Below, piece by piece: positions 31,395 to 42,484 of a stretch of DNA of 64,000 nt. The position numbers and the translations under genes are program-made. The stretch is from Cinclus cinclus. Lineage: Eukaryota; Chordata; Aves; Passeriformes; Cinclidae. Each line of letters begins with the position of its first letter. Within the stretch, counting starts at the first letter, position 1. The notes below the pieces were generated by a model, which ran no database searches, had not been told where the DNA came from, and saw only the letters and a list, made by a program, of their open reading frames with translations. The stretch is from contig NC_085060.1 in assembly GCF_963662255.1 (NCBI RefSeq), positions 13,673,925 through 13,737,924 on the forward strand. Reading direction: 5' to 3'.

Positions 31395-32550
31395 AAACAC
31401 TTCCCAGACTTTCCTTCTCTCCCAGCATGGGACCAGAGCAGAACCAGCGCTGGGGGAGCTGCTGCTCATGCATGGCTGGGGGAAGTGCTGAGCCAAGGGG
31501 TTTCTGTGCCACAGAATGGAGCCAGCAGAGCTCCCAATATTTTACATCCACTGGCCCTTCCTCCTGTCTCAGCCTGGGCTCATGAATCCTTAAAGCTGAC
31601 AGGGACTGTTGGGCTCCACTGGATGCAGCAGAACCCACAATGCTCTGAGCTGCCTTTCCATGGAACCACTCACCAGCAGGAACAGCTGGCTCCTGGCCCT
31701 CCAGAGCTGGTCAAGGGGCACTAGGAGGTGTCGAGGGGAACTGGGAGGCCTCGAGGCTCTGCAGAGCAGCTCTGCAGGTGCTCATAAAGAAAGGAGGGTT
31801 TTGCAGCATCTTACATCACACAAACTGGGTAGGGGTAGCTGCAGGGCCCCTGCCTGGATGGGCCACTCTGCACAGGGAGTGTGCAGTGAACATCACTGTC
31901 ATCACTGAACCTCACTGCTATCAGACCTGAGCCTCACTGGTATTACTCAACCAGACCACAGCAAGACAGATGTAGAAGCACAGCAGCCCTGAGGCACTTT
32001 TCAGGCACTACAAGCACTCACAGGAGGAGCAGCACCCCTCAGGGCAGAGCAGGGAGGAGCAGAACACCTCCAGCTGCTGCAGTCCGCCCGCAAACTCAGC
32101 AGCTCCCTGGCCCTTTCCCTCTCTCCAGAACAGTGGAGATGCAAGACTGGGAACAGCCTGAGCTGCTCTTCCTGGGCAGGAAGAATGGTAAGAGGGAGAG
32201 ATTTGGGCATTAAGGATGGTGAAATCATCACCCACAGGAGCCTTGGAACCTTCTGCCACCACAGCAGTGTCACTCCAGGTGACACAACTGCTTATGTCAC
32301 CTCCTCTGCCTGGCCTGGACAGAGAGACACAAGGGTGTAAGGAAAAGTGAGAACCTGCAGTGATCTGGGAGTGATCAGGATCCTCTGTCATTGTTATTTC
32401 TAATGTTATCTGGAGAAGACCTTCCCGTTGGGAGCAAAGTCAACACTCCTGCTGTCTCTGGGATATACGGCTACAGAGACAAGGATTTTACTTTTCCAAA
32501 TGACAAATAAAGCTGCATTCATGGGTTGGTATTTGCCTCTGGTGGCATCT
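31395..32550. other. Unique spacer
   Basis: Mixed sequence. A plus-strand AATAAA-type word (ACAAATAAAGC near 32503) lies just left of the LTR candidate but has no upstream gene to serve. Confidence 0.4.
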
Positions 32551-32564
32551 GAGTGCAGGAACAA

Positions 32565-32875
32565 AGGACTTCTGAACGACAAATCAATGTGATTATGCAG
32601 AAGCCACTTTATTGCGCACCTTATACCTTACTTATGTATTCTAAAACTACTGTCCACATGAGCACGCATGTTTTGATTGGTGCCTCTATCTTGTCCATAT
32701 GCTCTGCATGCACCTTATAGGAAATATGATTGGTTACAGACCAGTGCTTCATTGCTCACCTTTATCTTAGTTCTTCTAACCTTAGTATCCTGTTTTTCAG
32801 CTTCCTCTCTCCCATTTTAGCACAATTTATATTTCAGTAGCCTTGACAAATTCCAGAGTGTTTGATAAAAGGACC
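32565..32875 (-). mobile_element. Candidate solo LTR or LTR fragment of an endogenous retrovirus, minus orientation
   Basis: Read on the minus strand, TATA-like words (TACATAAG, GGTATAAGG) are followed within a few dozen bases by a CAATAAAG polyadenylation signal (plus-strand CACTTTATTG at 32607-32616). A CTTCTGCATAATCACATTG-type segment comes next, as in a U3-R-U5 boundary. The AT-rich body without coding sequence and the resemblance of 'gaagctgaaaaacaggatac' to songbird LTR sequence support this. No internal retroviral genes adjoin it. Exact ends and target-site duplications were not established. Confidence 0.55.
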
Positions 32876-32879
32876 AAAA

Positions 32880-33560
32880 GACAGCTAAAAGTGGCTTGGC
32901 TGGTGCACCTGGTATAAACTATGGCCTAAACGATTCAAATACATCACTACATCTGAGCTGCAAGTAACACGAGGTGATTTAAGGCACTGCTCCGAGTCCC
33001 CACCTTCACACCTGCATTTTTGTCCCCACCCCACCTGCACTGCGGTGCTCCCCGGCCCCTGAGCATCCCCTGACGGGCACAGCAGAGCTCCAGGAGCCAC
33101 TCCACGGCTCTTTCCTTCTCCGACCAAGGACACGAGCGTCGCAGCCGTGTCCTGGACAGCGGGGCTGTCTCGCACCTCCGGCAGCCCCAGGGCGATGTCT
33201 CACGTCCTGTCACATCTGCATCCCTTCACAGCGAGGAGCATCGTCCTGTCCCTCCCCCAGGTGGCCTTGGCTGTGCTGTCCCTTGATGTGCCAGTCCTTA
33301 CCGTGCTGCTCCGTGCCCCACTTCCAAGAAGCGAGAGGAGAAAACGACCCTTCCGTGGCCTCATGGAAATTGCCGGGATTTGCCCTCTGGGTCCGTGTGT
33401 GACAGCCGGTGACAGGAGCTGAGCGTCGCCTTCATCACACGTCTGTGGGCCCCACCTCCAGGCTGGCAAAGCAGCAAGGGATGCTGAGCAGCTAAAATCC
33501 ATCCCACAGCTTTAGTGATGGAAAATAAAGAGCAAACCTAAGGATGTGCCTTTCCATTTA
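32880..33560. other. Unique spacer with mild CpG enrichment
   Basis: Scattered CpGs occur at 33110-33200 and 33300-33420 without reaching island density. No gene recognised. Confidence 0.4.
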
Positions 33561-33564
33561 ATTC

Positions 33565-33622
33565 AATCAGAGATTCATTTGAGTTGGAAAATATCTTTGT
33601 GAAGTCCAGACTAACCTGGTTC
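33565..33622 (-). mobile_element. Degraded CR1 3' end, minus orientation
   Basis: 'cagagattcatttgagttgg' followed by 'aaaatatctttgtgaagtcc' resembles the reverse complement of a CR1 3' terminus with several changes. It is short and old, so the call is tentative. Confidence 0.45.
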
Positions 33623-33624
33623 CT

Positions 33625-34738
33625 GTTAACCATCTCTTGGTGCTTCCTCCACAAAGGAAGATTTCCAGAGGCTCCAGTACTCCAGGTATTCAGTATTCAG
33701 AAAATCCTTCCTGCTCTCCCTGCCCCAGCAGCTCCTTCTCCAAGCGGGTACATCCCACCTGGCACTGGATGCTCACCCTGCTCCATCTCAATGGTGCCTG
33801 GGCAGGAGCTGAGTTTGGGGACCCCTCTCCCACATCAGGGCTCTGGACCCCAGCCTTCACCCAAGAGGAGGAATTGGTCGATTCTCCTGTTTTTAGTAAC
33901 CAGCCTTAGCTCACGGTGTTCCCCACAGTGCTCCTTCCCACATCCACCTTCCTCGAGAGCTTGACATGTTTTCTCCCAGCCACAGGGGGATTTATTTGGT
34001 GGAGGGAGAAGGAAGTTTTTGTAGGTGTTTGTACCTCAGATGGAAACCTTCCCTGGGCCAGGCATCCAGGAGCATCACCTCCCTCCCCAGCCCTGCCTTG
34101 GGCCACACAATGCTGCCATCCAGCAATCCCTTTTGGCATCAGGGATGGCAGTGGGGACGTCACACATCCCAGCAGCAGGGACATCCACCTCTGGCACAGT
34201 GATAGGGAATGGAATCCACTGCAAGACATCAGACACTGAGACTCATCAAGTTCTGGGAGCTCTGGAGGGGCTGGCAGGTACTTCCCTTTCCAGATAAGCT
34301 CCTGCACACCTCCAGTCTATGATTCTGGAGTCAGCCCAGCCCTTGGGTGCTCCATAACAGCCAGCACCAACAGAGAAGTGGAACCAGAGCATCCAGAGAG
34401 GTGTTACAGCACTGAGGATCTGCTCCCTGCCTCCCACCTGCCTGGCCCTCCGTAACAGGGAGGAGGAGGGATGCTCTCCCTCCTCCCAAGCAGCTGGAAT
34501 GGCTGAAGAAGAGGCAACCTGCACCCAGCTGTCCCCAGAATGATGTCAGGCTGGATTTACACACAGCAGGTGGAGGATCTCCAAGGTGGGACCTCCCTGG
34601 ACAGCTGGAGCATCCGATGTTATGAAGCAAAGGGGGAAATGCCCTCAGACACCGCTGCCTTCTGCATGAATCCTGTACCCCAGAGCCAGCCTGCCACATG
34701 GCTGGCTGCCACTCCTACTCATGCAAGAGGGAGGGTGC
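33625..34738. other. Unique spacer
   Basis: Mixed sequence. 'tctatgattctgg' at 34316-34328 mimics a CR1 tail but no body precedes it. Confidence 0.5.
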
Positions 34739-34741
34739 TGA

Positions 34742-34755
34742 GGGGGGGGGGGGGG
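34742..34755 (+). repeat. G14 homopolymer
   Basis: Fourteen consecutive G. Length is likely uncertain in short-read assemblies. Confidence 0.9.
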
Positions 34756-34759
34756 TTCC

Positions 34760-35570
34760 TCACAGCCATTTACAGCATCCAAATCCATGAATTTCCCTGG
34801 CCAGGCCCCCCTGGTTCCCTTCTGGGCCCATCCCATGGCACCATCAGGCTGTAGCAGGGATCAGGGCTTCAGCTCCCAAATAACAGGGAAGTTTAAAGTG
34901 AGGAGGAGGAGGCAGTAGCAGAGCAGGACTCTGGTTTGCAGCAGAACATCCCTGTTCCAGCCCCACTCGTGGCTCTGGAAGGGGAGCCACCACCTCTGGG
35001 AAGGTGGCAGGTGCTCTATACCTTCACTCACTGAAAACTTTGCTGGCTAAAGGCTTTTTCCCTTAAAACCTCTATGTTGCCTTCAATTCCTGTGGGTTTG
35101 GGATCCCTCTCCCTGCTGTGACAGCAGGTCCAGGCTCCTCTCCATGTCCCGTCCCAGCCTTGCTGAGGAGGAGCAGCTGCAGATTAACTTTGTTAAAAGC
35201 CTCTCCCCCTGCTCTCACAGCTCTGCTCCTCTGGAACCAGGTGATGGTGGAGGGGCACCCCTGGAAGGGGAAATATTGCAGCTGTGGAGAGGCAGATCTC
35301 TGTTCAGCCAGTGCATCCCTTCGGGAATGAACCTCCCAGAGCTGCTGCAGGAGACTGAGCATCCGCACCCCAAGGAGGTTCTTTCACCTGCCCTCCCTCA
35401 GACCGCACGATTTCCAAGATTTCAGCTTGGAAATTGGAGAATTACCCCACTTTTTATTGCTTTTCCCTCTTTCATCCCCTACCAAAGCACCCTGGAGTCT
35501 GTTCGGGCTGCAGGAGTCAGATCCATGCCCGCTGGCCCCATGGGTTGGGAGCCAGGCACACGAGAAGAGG
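34760..35570. other. Unique spacer
   Basis: Mixed sequence; no feature recognised. Confidence 0.4.
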
Positions 35571-35574
35571 AAGA

Positions 35575-35840
35575 AAGTAAGAGAAGAAGGTGCTGGAATA
35601 TCATAAGAGGACAATGTGATTTCATTATCCTGACCTAGAGGTGCCTCCTTTTAAGAAAAAAGCATCAAATTAAGGTCTTTAAAACAACACCAGAGAGGAT
35701 ACACAGCAAGCGAGCGCCTCTTCCCGCCTTCACAACATCTGTCTCACATCGTCCTGCTAATTTCAAGTTACTCCAAACTCCTTTAATTCCCTGCCAGGGC
35801 TTTCAAAATATATTTTTTTTTTTAAACCACAGGCTAGCCA
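35575..35840. other. AT-rich stretch, possible regulatory island
   Basis: Contains GTGATTTCATTATCC, CATCAAATTAAGG, GCTAATTTCAAG and a T12 run ending near 35823. Retained CpGs at 35705-35725 (AGCGAGCGCCTC, CCCGCC) sit between AT-rich words. Confidence 0.25.
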
Positions 35841-35954
35841 GCTCCACAGCCTCGAATTGAACATGCAAGGGAGTAATGAGAGCAGGAATTTAAAAAAAGA
35901 AAGGTCAGGCTGTGTTCACAAGGCACACAAGCTGCTGCCCAGCAGGAAGGGATT

Positions 35955-35974
35955 GGGGGGGGGGGGGGGGGGGG
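35955..35974 (+). repeat. G20 homopolymer
   Basis: Twenty consecutive G, the longest homopolymer in the window. It can form G-quadruplex structure on the + strand and is a likely site of assembly error or length polymorphism. Confidence 0.9.
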
Positions 35975-35979
35975 AGGCA

Positions 35980-37040
35980 CAACCCCCTTGGTGATGTGCT
36001 GGTCCAGCCTGCTCAAACGCTGGGCATCCAGGAGATACAAGCCCATAAGAATCAGTGGATAACAGCCAAATTCCTCTGCTTTCCCTGCAAAGCACCTGCT
36101 GGGCACAAGGCAGGGAAAGGGAAGCTGGTGTGACACAGCTCTATGAAAGAAATGCTCCAGTCCTACCTAGGCTTGCTCAGCCAGACCAGACTACCCCTAT
36201 TGCAGCCTGCCTCCTCCCCAGCATCCCTTTGGGTCTCCCTTTTCCCAGAGCCCCACTCTGCACCCACTCACACATAAGCAGTCCCAGCTGGTCCCAGGCA
36301 TGTCTCGGCAGGAGGTTTTAATCTCCTAATTGGCACATCCCGATGGAAAAGCATTTAGGAAGATCCTGGTGCTCTGGGGAGGTCCTCCCATGGAAATGCT
36401 TGTGCTGGTGTCTGTCCTGTGCCCAGCAGGGTGGGGTGGCTCACCTGTGACAATGGGACGGGTCCAGAGAGGAAGCAGGACATATGATGGAGTGGCATGA
36501 GGGCTTTGAGAGGCAGTGCAATGCACGGCAGGGAGAAAGGAATTCTGGCTTTATCCACAGGTAGCACAAAACTGCAGTAATGCCAAGGACAGTGGCGAGG
36601 GGACAGGGACAGGATCTGGTGGGTCTGGTGGAGTTTGGATCGAGACGCTCTCCAGGTCTCCTGGTCCGTCATGGTGGTTGGGAAGCCCGAAATAAAACAG
36701 GACTAGGATCAAATTTCTGCAGCAAATGCACCTGCAGAAGCATTCCCGAAGTCCCTATGCTCCCATCTGCTTGGAAGCAGAAGCAAAGATAAAAAGACCG
36801 GGAATGCAGAGTTCCTGTGAATCCATGTCCTGGAGCAATTCCCCTGGTTTGTGCCTGTGGAAGATCTGCCTGGAGAGCCAAAGCTGTACTTTCTGTTTCT
36901 GGACAGGAACAGATCAAATAAAAGCATGACCAGAAAGCTGGGCTGGAACAACCAATTCTCTACAGAGCCTCCTTCTCATCCTGCACGTCGTGGTCCTGCA
37001 GGCAGGGAATTTCCTCCCTTCCCAACACCATCCCTGCCTG
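35980..37040. other. Unique spacer
   Basis: Mixed sequence. A small patch GGTTTTAATCTCCTAATTGG at 36315-36334 has homeodomain-like cores. No gene recognised. Confidence 0.4.
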
Positions 37041-37049
37041 GAGCTGGGA

Positions 37050-37250
37050 TCGGGGGCTTAAATAAATATGTGCCTATGTAAATAAATAGGAGTGTGCAGT
37101 TGAGAGGCAGGTTAATGGCTGGGGAAGCCGGGCTTGACCTCAGTGACATTTCAAATTAGTTCTGCTGCACTGGGCAGGGCCTTTGAGGGGATTTGTGCTC
37201 TGGCTGAACGTGGAGAGAAATGTTAAAATTCATCATGTGAAGAGGCTCTT
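37050..37250. promoter_or_regulatory. Candidate island with spaced TAAATAAATA repeats
   Basis: TAAATAAATA occurs at 37059-37068 and again at 37079-37088, exactly 20 bases apart and close to two helical turns. Each has a forkhead-like TAAATA core; the second reads GTAAATAAATAGG. GGTTAATGG, TCAAATTAG and GTTAAAATTCATC follow. Confidence 0.3.
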
Positions 37251-37254
37251 TGGA

Positions 37255-38800
37255 GCTTCCTTCCTCCTGGGGGGAGATCTTTGCCTCCTCTGGTGCCCTG
37301 GAATGAGTGTCCAAGCCTGGGAGGTGCTGGGGCAGGTGGGCAGTGCAGGCTGGGCTCTCACCCCTGCTGTACTGCTGCTCTCAGCCTGGGGCACCTCCAG
37401 GGATGTGGGTGATCTCTCAGGTGTTGGGGCAGGTGTGTGCTGTACCCACACCTGTAGGTTGTGTCAGGATTCACCTGTGTGTGTGCAATATCCACACATT
37501 CATGAGCACACAGAGATAAAATTCATTAGAAGCAGGCAGAGAATGTGTTATTAGTGCTTAATACATGCATGGAAAGGCAAGTAGCTGGCAGCAGGGAATA
37601 CATTCCAGGAACAAAAAGGGGTCATCTGCATCTGCCCCTCTTGTGACTGTGTGTTATGATACAGATTTTAATTCTTTCAACTCTTGCTGTCCCTCCTGCA
37701 GGGCTGCAGCTCTGATTCTGGGGCAGCCCTCAACCCTCATGTGTGAGGTGTATTAATTCCTCACTGAACTGACACAATCCTTTTTAATGCAGAAAGAAAC
37801 CCAGTTTCCTGCTCCCCCTGGGGACTGCCTGAAATGTTCCTGTGGAAATCGAGCCTCGGGCAGGTTGTGTGCAGGGACTGTCAGCCCAGCTGGGTGCTGG
37901 CAGTGCCAGGGACACAGACCCTGGCAGGAGATGCTGGTTCTGCCTGGGACAGCTGGGCACAGCCCCTCAGAGCTGATCTTGATGGGTGCCTGCCCCACTA
38001 AAGAGGAGAGGTGATGACTGTGGGGCCAGATGTGAGCACCAGCCCCAGGCAAACAAACTTATTTCCAACAGCCCCAGGCTACCCTGTGCTGGATCTTGAT
38101 CCCCCTCCAGCCTTGGTAAATTTGTTTTCCATCCTCACTGAGAGGCTCTTGCCAGGGCCTGGGGAGAGGAGGAGCAATGGGAAGCTCTGGTTCTCCAGCA
38201 CCATCTTGACCTGTAGCCTTCTCTACAGCAGCGACTGTGTTGGACAGGGATGGGGTCCCCTCCCTGCCACTCCTTGGCCCAGCCTGGGGCTGCTGGGGCT
38301 CCTGGGGATGTGTGGCAGCTGTTTCCAGTCCTGTCCAGATGCCTCAGTGGCTCTTCAGGGCAGAGAACCCTTGGCCCAGGGATGGCTCTGGCCCTCCTGC
38401 TCAGCTCTCAGTGCCACAGAGGAGGAGCTGGTGCCCATTGTGAGGAGGATCCAGCCCATCCCACCCGCAAGGATCACTCAGGGGCACTGTCCCCACACTG
38501 GGCAGGACCTGCATGACCTGCTGCCAGTGCTTGTCCCTGCACTGGTGGCAGTGGTGACACACTGTGACAGAGGGCTGAAGGGGAGAGACAAAGCTCTTTG
38601 CTCCCTTCCATGGGAGGAAAACTCTATTTTGAGTGGCTGTGTAGGAAGATGCTGCAGGAACTGGGGGTGTGTGGGGGATTGGGCTCCCGGAGATTTCAGG
38701 CTGGGAAGATGCATTTGGATCAGTTTGGCTGGTGGAGTGACTCAGCTCCTGACAGCCCTGCGAGACCTTTGCACTCCTCCTAAACAAGGATTATTTCATC
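37255..38800. other. Unique spacer
   Basis: About 1.5 kb of GC-rich CpG-poor sequence. A 268-codon frame (38011-38817 +) has no domain and is a composition effect. No gene called. Confidence 0.5.
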
Positions 38801-38804
38801 CTCT

Positions 38805-39150
38805 CAGAATGGCTTAAGCACTAATAAAAGGCATTAAAAATTAATTTTCCACGCTGTCTGTTGGTGTTTCTCCCAGCCCTGGATCGCACTCAACAAGCAG
38901 AACTGATAAGCAAACCCAGACCGTGTTCTCTGCGCTGATGCCCCCGCACAGACACTCCCCCCAGCACATCACGAGGGGCGAACGTGCAATTATTAACCTT
39001 CCTTCTTTTTCCTTTCCTTTAAAAAATTAAAAAAGGAAAGCTGTTGCTGGCAGCTTGGAGATTTGCTATGGGTGTCAGGCCTGCTCCTCTCTCTCCTTGT
39101 GTCAAATCCCGTATGCAAAGGAGATTTGTACACACGCACAAGGCGTCGCT
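38805..39150. promoter_or_regulatory. Two AT-rich patches around a CpG-bearing centre
   Basis: CACTAATAAAAGGCATTAAAAATTAAT-type sequence lies at 38819-38845 and GTGCAATTATTAACC at 38985-38999. CTTTCCTTT and AAAGGAAAG (39012-39041) form a short inverted repeat around an A-rich loop. CpGs persist at 38934-38986. The pattern resembles an enhancer mosaic, but the evidence is weak. Confidence 0.22.
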
Positions 39151-39236
39151 GTGTGTGACATCTGCTGTCCCTACAGGCCCCATCCCTCTCCCAGTGCTGG
39201 GAGGGAGGATCCTGGGGGGAGAGGGGAAAACAGGGA

Positions 39237-39312
39237 ACAGAATCACACAATGGTTTGGGTTGGAAGTGACCTTACAGACCATCTCATCCCAGCACCTCCA
39301 TGGACAGGGACA
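39237..39312 (-). mobile_element. CR1 3' end fragment, minus orientation
   Basis: 'cagaatcacacaatggtttg', 'ggttggaagtgaccttacag' and 'catggacagggacaccc' are the reverse complement of the CR1 3' terminus, with tail octamers on the left. Heavily 5' truncated. Confidence 0.88.
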
Positions 39313-39319
39313 CCCTTCA

Positions 39320-39950
39320 GTGGGTGCTCAGAATGTTTTGGGGAATCAGCGGTGGGGGAGCAGGGCTTGTGCTCCAGCCTGGGCTGTCACTGGGGCTCAC
39401 GGCAACTTCTCCTTTGGGCCAGGAACTGTCCAAAAAGGACATTTACATCCCTTCTGCTGGCTGGTGGGGTCTTGACTGGTGCCTGTATCATTCAGGTGGC
39501 TGCTGTCAGAAGACATTGGAGTTTTGGTGCTTGAAGGTGAAAATGTGGGATATGTGCATGGATGTTGACCAGGATCCCTCCCAAAGCAGGGATGAACAAG
39601 CCCTGGCCAGCAGATGGGATCCCAGCGCCCATCAGACAAGGCACAATGGAGGGATGCTTGGCAGAGGGACCATCAAAACACGGAAAGCCATGAGAGGACC
39701 CCAAGGTGACCCTGGAAAGCAGCACCTGGCACTGCCCCACTGCATGGGCACCACCCCTTAGCTGGGCACTAAGGCAGAGCCCGCCCATGGTGCCAACAGG
39801 GCTCCCATCCCTGCAGAGACCAGGACACAAGTCCGGGAAAGCCACTGGTGCCCCATTCCCAGCCAGCACCGCTGCTGCCCCTGCCTTCCTTGACTTGGAT
39901 CCACCCAATTACAGCTAATTAGCTTTTCTGCCATAAAACCCTAAGGAGAC
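39320..39950. other. Unique spacer
   Basis: Mixed sequence; no feature recognised. Confidence 0.4.
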
Positions 39951-39954
39951 AATG

Positions 39955-40290
39955 GAGAAAAGCCTCCTGCCTTTGACAGTAATGAAGTTAAATAGATATT
40001 TATTTATCCTTTTATTAGACAAACCAATTATAATTTTACGCTTGAAATAGCTAATTTTTAAAAGTGATGTCGAAGTATATGCATATACTGGGGTAATATA
40101 TGGCCAGCCCTGGCCTGTAACAATCCTGCCTCATTACCAGCACGGCTGACGTGGTATTTAAATATCCTCTAATGCACCCATTCATAAAACAATAATTAAA
40201 AATACGCTGAAATGCAGCTATTAGGACAGAGATCCTGGTTATTTATAGGCTCTGGTTTTAGTTTTGAATGATAAAATCCTGAGTAATTGC
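39955..40290. promoter_or_regulatory. Strong AT-rich candidate enhancer with 16-bp perfect palindrome
   Basis: AGTATATGCATATACT at 40074-40089 is a perfect 16-bp palindrome centred on ATGCAT, a POU-type core. TTATTTATAG at 40239-40248 fits the MEF2 consensus. Homeodomain-rich words are dense: CCAATTATAATTTTACG, AGCTAATTTTTAAAAG, CAATAATTAAAAATACG and GGTATTTAAATATCC. At more than 300 bases with sharp GC boundaries it is the most island-like non-coding block in the window. Confidence 0.4.
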
Positions 40291-40294
40291 TTGG

Positions 40295-40585
40295 AGTGGT
40301 GAAGTGTTTCTTCCCCAACTCCCTGACCTGCTGTAGCTGGGAAAGGAGAGGCTGCTGATTCCCAGGAAGCTGTCAGTCTGTCCGGGATCATGGGATGAAC
40401 AGGCTGAGCCTCCCGGTGCCATGCAGGAGAGAGGAGCCCAAAACATCACCAGAGCACATGGAGAGGACTCCCAGTGCTCCTCCTGCTGCAGGATGAGCCG
40501 TGTCCGTCTGGCATCTCCAGAGCCCTGGTGTCAAACTGTGGGATGGGCAGAAAAGCTGCTGCTGATAGCAGAGCAAACAGTGTGA
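40295..40585. other. Unique spacer
   Basis: Mixed sequence; no feature recognised. Confidence 0.4.
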
Positions 40586-40590
40586 GCGAG

Positions 40591-40675
40591 AATCCCAGAG
40601 AAAACACCTGGGAATGAGGAATCCAGAGAAAACACCAGGAGTGAAGGTCCCAGAGAAAACACCTGGGAGTGGAGG
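40591..40675 (+). repeat. 28-29-bp tandem repeat, 3 copies
   Basis: Copies at 40591-40619, 40620-40647 and 40648-40675 share CCAGAGAAAACACCTGGGA with minor changes. One-base length differences separate the first copy from the others. Confidence 0.85.
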
Positions 40676-40679
40676 TCTA

Positions 40680-41870
40680 GAGCAGGCTCTGGTTTCCCCA
40701 CCTCTCCCTGCCATCTGCATGTGGAGTCGGGTGGCTGGAGACCACCTGACTGCTCAGCCAAACACCAGAGACCAGAGATCATAGAGGGACTCTTAAAAAA
40801 TTAATTTCCCTGGCTATAAAGCCCCGGTGAGTGCTGTTGAGTGCTGGGCCCAGCTGGCCCGGGTGGCTCCGGGTGGGATTTCTCCCTGCAGTGTTTGGAG
40901 CCATCTGGTCCAGCCTGAGCTCCTCAGCCTGGCCTGGGTCTTGTGCTGCTGATCCCACCTCGTCCTTGGGCTCTTCATCCACTCCCCTCTTCCCACAGGA
41001 CCGGGGCCTCCTGCACACATTTCTAAAGGCAACAGGAGTGATTTGGGAAATGAGAAATTTGCTTTAAGATGTGATTTCAGCCGTCTCACACCTAGGCGGG
41101 ATTTTCAGCTAATTTCCCTGAATATTCTTAGTTGGAGATTTCTTGCCTCGGGGCTAAAGGGTCAGCACAAGCCACCAGAAGTGGAACCTTCCCATCCTGC
41201 AGCCCAGGGCAGGGGTACAGTGCTGGTGCCTGCCCCACTCCTGGGAAACCCATGGGGAATGCCCAGCAGGTTTGCTGCACCTCCTGTTTTCAGTTTTACT
41301 CCTTGTTACTCCATCTTCCTGAACAGAATTGTTCTGGGTCATCGTCTGGGGAGCCTTTAGGAGCCTGAACAAGAGCAAGATAGCAGGGCTGGGAGGGGAT
41401 GGGTGTCACTGTGCCACCACATGTCTCTGCCAGCCCAGCCTGGTCCTGCACAGCCGTGGTGCTGAGGATGGGCAGGTTTGTGTGAGACAGATGTGCTACA
41501 GCATCTGGGCATGAAGAGGGAAAGGGCTTCCAGGGCTGGGAGCAACCAGGGTGTGAAGCAGAGTGACTCTGGAGCCAAATATCAGCTGCCACAACAAAAT
41601 GATGAGGAGTGGACCAGAATGCCTTAAACCCTCTGCCTTCATCCTGCTGGGAGCAAAATCTCTTACAGAAGGCTCTAGGACACCCCACTCTCGCTTCTTC
41701 ACAGAGATCCTGAAGATCAGGGGGTCCCCCAGTGCCCCCTCAGCCATGTCCCCCCATTGCTGCTGGCAGTGGGCTCAGGTGCCTTTGCTGCATGGCACGG
41801 TGTCTGTGCCATCACCCTGCAGCTCTGATGTGGGGTTCTGCCACAGCCTCCTCCACGGGAGCAGCCCCCG
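40680..41870. other. Unique spacer
   Basis: Mixed sequence; a small AT-rich patch lies at 41035-41145. No gene recognised. Confidence 0.45.
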
Positions 41871-41879
41871 TGCCACGGT

Positions 41880-42240
41880 GGAGCACATTTGGGGGCACCC
41901 GAGGCTGCGGGTTTGCTCGCTGGTTTGCTGAGCTCAGCGGGGACACTGTGGGGACACTGAGGGGCCGCATTCTCCGGGTGCCCCCCTTCCCAGCCCCCCA
42001 GCCCGGCTGTGCCCCCGCGGGGTCCCCCCGCTGCAGACACTGGGTGGCACTCGCACGCCTTGGCACGGGAGCTGCCTGCAGGATTTTTTTCCGGAGGAAA
42101 GCGCAGAGATTGAGGGGTGGGGAGGAGGATTTACCGCCCTCCCCCTCCCCGGCGAACCCGCGGCTCCGGGGGTCCCTGGGGGTCCTGTGTACCCCGCGCA
42201 CCCCGCGGCTCTGCCCTTTGGGAAGGCAGCCTTGGGGTTC
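41880..42240. other. CpG-rich pocket
   Basis: CpGs are frequent (six in 42001-42060, six in 42121-42180) in GC-rich sequence, well above the flanks. A 275-codon open frame (41732-42559 +) spans it but is explained by low stop density in GC-rich DNA. It could be a methylation-free regulatory element or an unrecognised promoter. Confidence 0.5.
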
Positions 42241-42484
42241 CCTCGGCAGCTGCTCCTCTTTTCCAGAGCATCACCAGCGGCTGCACAGCTTGGCGACCCC
42301 TGCCCGGCACTGGGCTATAGCTGTGTCCCCCCATCCCGGTCCCCAACCCCTCCCAGCTGGGGGAGCACTGGGAGGGCTGCGGCTCAGTCGGACCCCACTC
42401 ATCACCATCCGTGTGCTGCCTGTGCTGGGATCTCCAGCCACCAGATCCCACCACCCCAGCCCCGCAGCGGCCCCCGCACCCAGG

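Noticed and set aside
32500..32512. AATAAA as a poly(A) signal of an upstream gene
   Set aside because: No upstream coding sequence; AATAAA is common in AT-rich DNA.
34316..34328. 'tctatgattctgg' resembling a CR1 tail
   Set aside because: No CR1 body precedes it and a single octamer-like match is weak.
38011..38817. 268-codon + strand frame
   Set aside because: No recognisable domain; overlaps other long frames on the opposite strand, typical of composition-driven openness.
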